Assembly: GCA_025356715.1 (NCBI GenBank)
Contig: JANXRU010000194.1
Location: forward strand, 1-15,285
Reading direction: 5' to 3'
DNA length: 15,285 nt
From: Bacteroidota bacterium
GTDB taxonomy: Bacteria > Bacteroidota > Bacteroidia > B-17B0 > B-17BO
Part shown: one piece after another, positions 1 through 6,008 of the stretch
How the letters are laid out: the number at the start of each line of letters is the position of its first letter
Position numbering within the stretch: the first letter of the stretch is position 1
Notes under the pieces: generated by a model
What the model saw: the letters and a program-made list of their open reading frames with translations, nothing else
Databases searched by the model: none
Told to the model about the DNA's origin: nothing
Translations under genes and position numbers: made by a program

Positions 1-187
1 TTTTTTTTGATAATTCAGAGGTCACAAAATTATCTTTATTAGTTAAGGCTGGCAAAGAATAACCGTAAACATCGGCGCCTAATTCTTTCAACCAAATACA
101 TAACCAAGATCCTTTAAATCCTGTATCTCCAGTAACTAAAACCTTTTTACCTTTATATATTTCAGAAAATAAATCTAGTTTTTTCAT
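1..187 (-). CDS. rfbG: CDP-glucose 4,6-dehydratase, N-terminal part (gene runs off left edge)
   Basis: The reverse strand opens with an ATG at 187-185 and stays open to the window edge, giving 62 residues that begin MKKLDLFSEIYKGKKVLVTG. The segment GDTGFKGSWL (residues 20-29) is the N-terminal Rossmann NAD-binding turn typical of RfbG, whose usual form is G-H-TGFKGSWL, and it is followed by the expected LGADVYGYSL strand. RfbG converts CDP-D-glucose to CDP-4-keto-6-deoxyglucose in the cytoplasm, the branch point for CDP-linked 6-deoxy and 3,6-dideoxy sugars. The start lies 7 bp after the stop of rfbF, so the two are almost certainly co-transcribed, and the pair is the classic first two steps of this pathway. 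The His-to-Asp change in the glycine loop is a small deviation. The catalytic Tyr/Lys region lies outside the window. Confidence 0.9.
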   Translation of the reverse strand, partial: MKKLDLFSEIYKGKKVLVTGDTGFKGSWLCIWLKELGADVYGYSLPALTNKDNFVTSELSKK

Positions 188-194
188 CTATTAT

Positions 195-974
195 TTATTT
201 CCAGATTTTCCAGTCAGCAGTTCCACTTTGCCAATGAGCTTCTAATTCTATTTTATCTCTCACAGCATCCATACATTTCCAAAATCCATTATGCCTATAA
301 GATGATAATTGACCGTCATTAGTAATATCTATTAATGGTTTTTTTTCCCATTGAACCTCACTCATATCTCCATCTAAATATTTAAATATTTCAGGTTTTA
401 GAACAAAAAAACCGCCATTTATCCAAACACCATCACCTGCAGGCTTTTCTTGAAAAGACTTAACGGTACCATTAATATCCGTTTCCAAATTACCAAATCT
501 TCCTGGTAATTGAATTGAAGTTAATGTAGCTATTTTGCCTGATTTATTATGAAAATCAATAAGCTCTTTAATATTAACATCAGCAACTCCATCTCCATAT
601 GTTAACATAAAAGATTCATTACCAACATATTTTTGAATTTTTTTAATTCTTCCAGCTGTATTTGTATTAATACCTGTATCAACTAATGTTACTTTCCAGT
701 TTTCAGAATCTGAATTATGTACTTCCATCTTGTTATTTGCTAAATCAAAAGTTATGTCTGTTTGATGTAAAAAATAATTCGCAAAATATTCTTTAATTAC
801 ATAACCTTTATAACCACAACAAATTACAAATTCGTTAAATCCATAATGACTATATATTTTCATAATATGCCAAAGTATCGGTCTGCCGCCAATTTCTACC
901 ATAGGTTTAGGTCTCACGTCTGTTTCTTCAGAAATCCTAGTTCCTAACCCTCCCGCTAATATTACTACTTTCAT
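195..974 (-). CDS. rfbF: glucose-1-phosphate cytidylyltransferase
   Basis: This 259-residue nucleotidyltransferase makes CDP-glucose from CTP and glucose-1-phosphate. Visible family signatures are the nucleotide-binding LAGGLGTR (residues 6-13) followed by RPKPM (21-25), the metal-binding YGDGVAD (126-132), WINGGFFV (184-191) and FWKCMDAVRDK (231-241), all characteristic of RfbF/DdhA. The length matches the family (about 257). The frame is open further upstream to 1052, but homologues begin exactly at MKVVILAGG, so the ATG at 974-972 was chosen; the extra 26 residues of the longer version have no family counterpart. It is followed 7 bp later by rfbG. Unlike most of the sugar genes here, it is separated from the rest of the minus-strand cluster by the plus-strand block 1125-8786, so it probably has its own promoter in 975-1124. 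Confidence 0.95.
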   Translation of the reverse strand: MKVVILAGGLGTRISEETDVRPKPMVEIGGRPILWHIMKIYSHYGFNEFVICCGYKGYVIKEYFANYFLHQTDITFDLANNKMEVHNSDSENWKVTLVDTGINTNTAGRIKKIQKYVGNESFMLTYGDGVADVNIKELIDFHNKSGKIATLTSIQLPGRFGNLETDINGTVKSFQEKPAGDGVWINGGFFVLKPEIFKYLDGDMSEVQWEKKPLIDITNDGQLSSYRHNGFWKCMDAVRDKIELEAHWQSGTADWKIWK

Positions 975-1124
975 TGTTTTTTTTATACGAAGAAAGTGAT
1001 TTTTATTGTGATTACAAAGTATGTTTTTAAACAATAACTCAATAAATTTCAATAATTATATATATTATTACGTATATTTTATATAACCATAGACTATAAC
1101 TCAAAATTAATATAATTTTAAAAT
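975..1124. promoter_or_regulatory. divergent intergenic region between rfbF and the sensor kinase gene
   Basis: These 150 bp, almost entirely A and T, separate two divergent genes and must hold a promoter for each, unless rfbF is read from further away. On the minus strand ATACTTTG (1022-1015) with TTG 17 bp upstream (1042-1040) is a partial match to the Bacteroidota promoter pattern TTTG...TAnnTTTG. On the plus strand TATATTTT (1073-1080) is a one-mismatch -7 candidate, but no good -33 partner is visible. The 26-bp element found before the two secreted-protein genes is absent here, so the kinase/regulator operon does not seem to use it. The individual boxes are weak guesses. Confidence 0.35.
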
Positions 1125-2624
1125 TTGAAAACTTTAAAAAATATTTTTTTAATATTATTTTTCTTTATCTATAGATTAGAAGCACAAATTGATTCTTTAA
1201 ATACATTAAGTTTTGACTTTAATGAACATATCATTAAAGAAAATAATAATAAAATAATACCTAAAGCCGAAGGCGTAACATTGACGTACGATCGATTTGG
1301 AAATGAAAAATCAGCTGTATACATACATGGACATAATTCTAGCTACTTAAATTTAGGTACATCTAAAAGTTTAAAATCACCTATTGTCACTATTTCATTA
1401 TGGGTTAATTTAGAAAGAAGAGTGTATAATGGAACTGGTTATGATTACAACCCTATTTTAACTATAAAAAATGGTCCAGGATATGATTTCATTAATGCTT
1501 TAGTTATTGTTTATGATAGTTATACCAATCGATTAGGGGTAAATTCAGCAAAAGATTCCACTATGGATGTTACTGTTTTGTCCGAACAAACCTATAGTTT
1601 TAATAAATGGAATCATTTAGTTTTAGTTTGCAATAATAATTTTTTAGCTTTTTATATTGATGGTGTTTTACAAGGAAAAGCAAAAAAGAATTTTGAAACA
1701 AAATTTTTAGAGTCCGATTCTTTAATAATTGGACACAGTGCAAGTATAAAAAATGAACGATTTTCTCAAGGTATTTTTGATGATATACGTTTTTTTCATA
1801 GATCATTATCCGAGCAGGAGATTATAGATTTATATAACGAACCTAATCCTAATAAAATTAAAAATTTATTAACGGAAGTTTTAAAATATGGTATCATTAT
1901 TTTTGTGTTAATCGTGATAATTATTCTATTATTTTTTCAGAATAAAAGAAAATTAAAAAAAGAAAAAGAAAAACTCGAATTAAGTAATAAAATATCTGAA
2001 TTAGAATTAAAAGTAGTTAAAGCTCAAATGAACCCTCATTTTGTATCCAATAGTTTAGCGGCAATACAAGAGTTAATATATACAAATCATATAGAAAAAG
2101 GAGTTCAATATCTTGCGAAATTTAGCTACCTATTAAGGCAAATATTAAATTATTCGGATGAAAATTACATTTCAATTTCAGAAGAAATAGAAATAATAAA
2201 TCTCTATATTGAATTAGAAAAATTAAGGTTTAGTGATAACTTTAAATTTGAACTGATAATTGATAAAAATATTAATACTGACGAAATATTAATTCCATCA
2301 TTAATAACACAACCTTTTATAGAAAATGCAATTTGGCATGGTTTACTTCCCGTAAAAAAAAATCAAGAATTAAAATTAATTATACGTGTTTATATAAATA
2401 ATGGTTTTCCTTTTATTGAAATTGAAGATAACGGCGTGGGAAGAGACTTAAGTACACCTAATAAAAAAACATCTAAAGGATCAAAATTAATATTAGAAAA
2501 ACTTGATAATTTAAATCGATTAAATAATACAACTAATTACAAAATAGATATTATTGATTTGTTTTCAGAAAACTTAAACCAAATAGGAACTAAAATAATA
2601 ATTCAATTAGATAATATAAAATAA
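1125..2624 (+). CDS. LamG-domain sensor histidine kinase, LytS/YehU type
   Basis: This 499-residue membrane kinase is the likely sensor of a LytTR two-component system. A signal peptide (1-20, ending LEAQ) leads into an extracytoplasmic LamG/concanavalin-like jellyroll (about 28-238; VTISLWVNL, NKWNHLVLV and FDDIRFFHRSLSEQEI are typical strands). Next come one membrane helix (254-271), a charged coiled coil (272-300), and a His_kinase (PF06580) plus ATPase module. The H box is QMNPHFVSNSL with the presumed phosphoacceptor His305, the N box PFIENAIWHG has Asn401, and the G1 box is DNGVGRD (435-441). The H box differs from the usual NPHF(L/I)FNSL, and the G2 glycine loop (SKGSKLI) is degenerate. 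The start is TTG: an in-frame TAA sits at 1119-1121, and the next ATG is near codon 147, inside the LamG domain. Its stop overlaps the regulator start by one base. The ligand is unknown; a glycan is plausible from the fold and locus. Confidence 0.9.
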   Translation: MKTLKNIFLILFFFIYRLEAQIDSLNTLSFDFNEHIIKENNNKIIPKAEGVTLTYDRFGNEKSAVYIHGHNSSYLNLGTSKSLKSPIVTISLWVNLERRVYNGTGYDYNPILTIKNGPGYDFINALVIVYDSYTNRLGVNSAKDSTMDVTVLSEQTYSFNKWNHLVLVCNNNFLAFYIDGVLQGKAKKNFETKFLESDSLIIGHSASIKNERFSQGIFDDIRFFHRSLSEQEIIDLYNEPNPNKIKNLLTEVLKYGIIIFVLIVIIILLFFQNKRKLKKEKEKLELSNKISELELKVVKAQMNPHFVSNSLAAIQELIYTNHIEKGVQYLAKFSYLLRQILNYSDENYISISEEIEIINLYIELEKLRFSDNFKFELIIDKNINTDEILIPSLITQPFIENAIWHGLLPVKKNQELKLIIRVYINNGFPFIEIEDNGVGRDLSTPNKKTSKGSKLILEKLDNLNRLNNTTNYKIDIIDLFSENLNQIGTKIIIQLDNIK

Positions 2625-3376
2625 TGGGGCCAATTACAGCAATAATAGTTGATGACGAAGAACATAATCGTAATTTTTTAAAATTAATGATAAAAAATCA
2701 TTGTCCGTTAATTATTGTTATTGATGAAGCTGATAATGCCGATGATGCATTTAAAAGTATCAATTATCTTAAGCCTCAACTTGTTTTTTTAGATATTAAA
2801 ATGCCTAATAAAAGTGGTTTTGATTTATTAAAAATGTTTAATATAATCAACTTTGAAGTGATTTTTGTATCAGCATTTAATGAATATGCTATTACTGCTT
2901 TTGAATATAATGCATTAGGTTATATTTTAAAACCAATTGATTATAGTAAATTAATTATAGCTGTGGATAAAGCTATCATAAAAATTAATTCTCAAACTCA
3001 AGATGATAACGTGTTCCTTTTTATTAAGACATTAGAAGAGAAAAATGATTTAATTAATAAAATCACTATACATCATAAAGATAAAGTTGTATTGTTAAAT
3101 ATAATCGACATTGTGTTTATTGAGGTTAGTGAAGATATGTGTTTGTTGAAATTAATTGACAACACAACTTATTATTCTTCAAAAGATTTAAAATTATTTG
3201 AAGGTATGTTAAAAGAACTTGGGCATTTTATTCGCATTAATAAAAGCGTTATTATCAACACTAATTATATTAAATCATATAGTAAAGGAGAGATGTGTAT
3301 CTTAGAAATGAGTAATGGCGGTCAATTTGAAGTATCGCGAAGAAAAAAAGTAGACGTTTTAAGTAAATTAAAATAA
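2624..3376 (+). CDS. LytTR-family response regulator
   Basis: This 250-residue cytoplasmic regulator is the partner of the kinase just upstream (TAATG overlap, hence translational coupling). The receiver domain (about 3-120) has the acidic pair Asp10/Asp11, phosphoacceptor Asp57 in FLDIKMP, switch residues Ser83 and Tyr100, and Lys103 in LKP, so it looks fully functional. The C-terminal LytTR DNA-binding domain (about 147-248) shows the typical HFIRINKSVIINTNYIK (201-217) and closing VSRRKK (237-242). LytTR proteins bind paired short direct repeats upstream of promoters and usually activate extracellular or surface factors. The two genes downstream encode large secreted proteins and both carry an unusual shared 26-bp upstream element, making them the obvious candidate targets. 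That link is inference from position and motif. Confidence 0.94.
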   Translation: MGPITAIIVDDEEHNRNFLKLMIKNHCPLIIVIDEADNADDAFKSINYLKPQLVFLDIKMPNKSGFDLLKMFNIINFEVIFVSAFNEYAITAFEYNALGYILKPIDYSKLIIAVDKAIIKINSQTQDDNVFLFIKTLEEKNDLINKITIHHKDKVVLLNIIDIVFIEVSEDMCLLKLIDNTTYYSSKDLKLFEGMLKELGHFIRINKSVIINTNYIKSYSKGEMCILEMSNGGQFEVSRRKKVDVLSKLK

Positions 3377-3380
3377 TTAT

Positions 3381-3406
3381 GTGATAAAAACGTCGTAAAC
3401 GGTAAG
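3381..3406 (+). promoter_or_regulatory. shared 26-bp upstream element, copy 1 (candidate LytTR operator)
   Basis: The element has the core ACGTCGTAAACGGTAAG, preceded by GTGATAAAA. It matches a second copy at 5932-5957 in 25 of 26 positions, differing only at the fourth base. It begins 4 bp after the regulator stop codon and ends 55 bp before the next ATG. It holds two AAACG steps 9 bp apart (3388-3392 and 3397-3401). On the reverse strand ACCGTTTAC fits 8 of 9 positions of the published LytTR half-site pattern [TA][AC][CA]GTTN[AG][TG], and the adjoining GACGTTTTT fits 7. Canonical LytTR half-sites are 12-13 bp apart, so this spacing is atypical. A weak -7 candidate, CAGTTTTG (3428-3435), lies 21 bp downstream. 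Confidence 0.6.
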
Positions 3407-3461
3407 GTTTTTATTATTGAAACAATGCAGTTTTGCATAATTATTAATCTAAAAACAATTT

Positions 3462-5861
3462 ATGAAAACGTTTACAAAAAAGGCTTCACTAGCCACCGCA
3501 CTAATTATTGCAAATTTAGGCTTTGGCCAAGCGCCATCAGGACCAATATGTTCAGGTACACAAGGCCTTCCAATTTTTAATGAAAATTTTGGTGCAGGTA
3601 CGACACTTTATGGCCCAGCTTTAGCCGCAGGAGTAACTAATTATGTATATCAAACTGGTGTTCCGAATAATGGAACTTATGTAATAGCTAATACGGGAAA
3701 TCCCTCAACTACCAGTGGTTACGTAAATGCTGGCGACCATGGAGGGAACCCTAATGGATATATTATGGTTGTTAATGCTGATTATGGTGCCGGAGAAGCT
3801 TATAGAAGAAAGGTAACGGGATTATGCCCTAATACTACTTACGTTTTTTCATCGTATTTAGCAAATAATAATACGGCAAGCGCCGCGACTCAAAATTGTG
3901 GTTCAAATTACATTTACGCAAATGTAAAATTTCAAGTAGAATTTCCTACGGGAACACCACTAGGATTTGTTACCACAGGTAATTTAGCACCATCAAGTAG
4001 TGTTAGCGCTTTTAATTGGGGGCAATATGGGTTTTCATTTACAACTTTGGCTGGTCAAACATCTGTTGATGTTGTGTTAATTAATAATGCGCCTGGGGGT
4101 TGTGGTAATGATTTTGTTGTTGATGATATTACATTAGCACCTTGTGGCCCTGGTGTAGCATTAAGTATTACACCTAATAAATCTCTTTTCTGTTCTGGAG
4201 AACATATAACCTTACAGTCTACTTTTACCAGCGGCACGTATACTAGCCCACAATATCAATGGCAATTTAGTAGTAATGGAGGCGCTACCTGGTCAAATAT
4301 AGCTGGCGCGACTTCATCAAATTATAATATTGCATCAGTTGCAAGCTCTCAAGGTGGCATGTATCAATTACTTGTTGCAGAAAATGGAAATATAAATTTA
4401 CCATCTTGCAGTATTATTGCTGGCCCTTTAAGCTTTAGTGTTATCCCTACTCAAACTCTAACAGGGAATTCATTTACATATTGTCCTAGTACTAACACAA
4501 GCGTTGCAATAAGTGTTACATCTCCAACAACAGGTGGCCCCTGGACTTATAATTGGATGCCAGGTAATTTAAATGGAAATCCAGTAAATGTTAGCCCTAT
4601 TGTAAATACAACATATACTGCAACCGCTACATCAATTGCTGGATGCACTTCAACAGTAGCTGTAGCTGTTACAATATCTTGTACACCATCAGGATGTTGT
4701 ATTGGAAATGCTTGTACAGATGTTATTAAAAATCCATTACCAACAAACTGGGAAGTTGCATTAGGCAATAATAATTATGTTTTTAATAGAAGTTTAACTA
4801 ACACTGGCAAAGTAGGAATAGGATTAGTTAATTGCACACCTGGCAATTTATTGGAAGTAAATCAAGGGGTTGTTAGTAACATTAGTGGCTTACGTTTAAC
4901 AGATTTAAAAACAGCAACTCCTTTGATTTCGAATAATAAATCTTTAAGTATTGATGCTAATGGTGATGTGATATTAGTTTCAGCAAATCCAACTGGAATA
5001 ACAAATTCATGTACTACAATTAATTATGTACCTCTAACTACTACAGGTGGAAATTTAACATGTAGTCAAATTTTTGATAATGGCACTTCTGTTGGAATTG
5101 GTGCCACTGGACCGTTTAATTACACTTCATTATCAGTTGTAGGAATTACTTCAGTTCCATCAACTGGTACAGTTAAATTGTTTGTAAATGGTGTTACCAA
5201 AGCATCTGCATATTTTGCTACTTCTGATCAAAAATTTAAGAAGGACATTACTAAAATTGATAATGCATTAGACATTATTAAAAAATTAGAAGGAAAAACC
5301 TATTTTTGGAGAGCTAATGAATTTAAAGAAAAAGGATTTAATTCAATTAAACAGTATGGTTTTATTGCTCAAGAATTAGAAAAAATTGTCCCTGAAGCTG
5401 TGGCTGTAGATGAAAATGGAGATAGAAGCGTTAATTATGATATGATTATACCGATTTTAGTTCAAGGTACAAAAGAACAATTATTAGTTATTGATAATCT
5501 ACAAAAACAGATTAACGAATTGAAAAGCATGTTACAAGCTAATTTAACTAATACCGTTGCTACTAATACGCCTTCTCAAGCTGTAAATCTTTCAGATAAA
5601 AATGTAATTGTATTAAATCAAAACGTACCAAATCCATTTTCTGAATCAACTGTAATTACATATAATATTCCTACTGATTTCAATAAAGCACAATTACATT
5701 TTCTTACATCTGATGGAAAATTAATTAAAACAATTGATATAACAACTAAAGGACAAAATACACTAAACGTATTTGCGAATGACTTAAGTTCAGGCATATA
5801 TTCTTATTCATTAATTATTGATGAAAAAGTAATTGAGACTAAAAGAATGATTAAACAATAG
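3462..5861 (+). CDS. secreted protein: N-terminal binding-like domain, Ig-like, Peptidase_S74, type A T9SS signal
   Basis: This 799-residue exported protein has a signal peptide (1-23, ending FGQ). A cysteine-containing domain (about 29-232) with GNPNGYIMVVNADY, LCPNTTYVFS, NNAPGGCGND and VVDDITLAPCGP is recurrent in secreted Bacteroidota proteins and resembles a beta-sandwich carbohydrate-binding module. An Ig-like domain (233-327) and a second Ig/PKD-like stretch (330-407) follow. Then comes a phage-tail-spike-like stalk (about 445-580; KVGIG, GLRLTDL). A Peptidase_S74 intramolecular chaperone (about 584-685) has the putative autocleavage Ser588 and Lys593, plus QYGFIAQELEK and the family's Asn-Tyr in SVNYD. 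A short coiled coil (670-692) and a type A T9SS sorting domain (715-799; NVPNPFSEST, SSGIYSYSL) end the protein. It is probably a trimeric surface fibre. Its first 300 residues are paralogous to those of the next gene. The true substrate or ligand cannot be read from the sequence. Confidence 0.9.
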   Translation: MKTFTKKASLATALIIANLGFGQAPSGPICSGTQGLPIFNENFGAGTTLYGPALAAGVTNYVYQTGVPNNGTYVIANTGNPSTTSGYVNAGDHGGNPNGYIMVVNADYGAGEAYRRKVTGLCPNTTYVFSSYLANNNTASAATQNCGSNYIYANVKFQVEFPTGTPLGFVTTGNLAPSSSVSAFNWGQYGFSFTTLAGQTSVDVVLINNAPGGCGNDFVVDDITLAPCGPGVALSITPNKSLFCSGEHITLQSTFTSGTYTSPQYQWQFSSNGGATWSNIAGATSSNYNIASVASSQGGMYQLLVAENGNINLPSCSIIAGPLSFSVIPTQTLTGNSFTYCPSTNTSVAISVTSPTTGGPWTYNWMPGNLNGNPVNVSPIVNTTYTATATSIAGCTSTVAVAVTISCTPSGCCIGNACTDVIKNPLPTNWEVALGNNNYVFNRSLTNTGKVGIGLVNCTPGNLLEVNQGVVSNISGLRLTDLKTATPLISNNKSLSIDANGDVILVSANPTGITNSCTTINYVPLTTTGGNLTCSQIFDNGTSVGIGATGPFNYTSLSVVGITSVPSTGTVKLFVNGVTKASAYFATSDQKFKKDITKIDNALDIIKKLEGKTYFWRANEFKEKGFNSIKQYGFIAQELEKIVPEAVAVDENGDRSVNYDMIIPILVQGTKEQLLVIDNLQKQINELKSMLQANLTNTVATNTPSQAVNLSDKNVIVLNQNVPNPFSESTVITYNIPTDFNKAQLHFLTSDGKLIKTIDITTKGQNTLNVFANDLSSGIYSYSLIIDEKVIETKRMIKQ
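3546..4442 (+). repeat. paralogous N-terminal module, copy 1
   Basis: Residues 29-327 of the S74 protein align without a gap to residues 19-317 of the following gene (6063-6959), with roughly three quarters identity by eye. All seven cysteines are conserved at a constant 10-residue offset: 30, 122, 146, 214, 228, 244 and 316 here. The DNA has diverged at many third positions, so this is an old duplication under protein-level selection rather than a recent copy. Homology stops sharply after GPLSFSV. Confidence 0.9.
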
Positions 5862-5874
5862 TTGAATTTTTATT

Positions 5875-5918
5875 AAAAGGAGGATTAAGCTGAATGTTTT
5901 TAGCTTAATCCTCCTTTT
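5875..5918 (+). terminator. intrinsic terminator with perfect 17-bp stem
   Basis: The left arm AAAAGGAGGATTAAGCT (5875-5891) and right arm AGCTTAATCCTCCTTTT (5902-5918) are perfectly complementary around a 10-base loop, and the T-run extends into AT-rich DNA. It begins 13 bp after the stop of the S74 protein gene. Because the left arm starts with A residues, it could also act on the other strand, but no minus-strand gene ends here. It makes read-through into the next gene unlikely and so implies that the second 26-bp element belongs to a separate promoter. Confidence 0.92.
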
Positions 5919-5931
5919 TAATTTTAAAAAT

Positions 5932-5957
5932 GTGCTAAAAACGTCGTAAACGGTAAG
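5932..5957 (+). promoter_or_regulatory. shared 26-bp upstream element, copy 2 (candidate LytTR operator)
   Basis: This second copy of the element at 3381-3406 reads GTGCTAAAA followed by the same ACGTCGTAAACGGTAAG core. It lies 13 bp after the terminator and ends 51 bp before the start codon of the CHU_C protein, nearly the same distance as copy 1 (55 bp). The sequence between element and start codon is not conserved apart from a short AAACAAT (5972-5978; 3420-3426 in copy 1), so conservation of the 26 bp is unlikely to be passive. TACCTTCG (5978-5985), 20 bp downstream, fits TAnnTTTG with one mismatch and is a candidate -7 box. Confidence 0.6.
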
Positions 5958-6008
5958 TTAAATGATTTTTTAAACAATACCTTCGTTAAAAAAAATTGCT
6001 CTAATAGT

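Noticed and set aside
975..1052. Longer rfbF start at 1052 adding 26 residues
   Set aside because: Family members begin at MKVVILAGG; the extension has no counterpart and would consume the divergent promoter region.
3377..3461. Terminator between the response regulator and the S74 protein gene
   Set aside because: No hairpin with a T-run was found, only a short TGCA...TGCA inverted repeat; read-through from the regulator operon remains possible.
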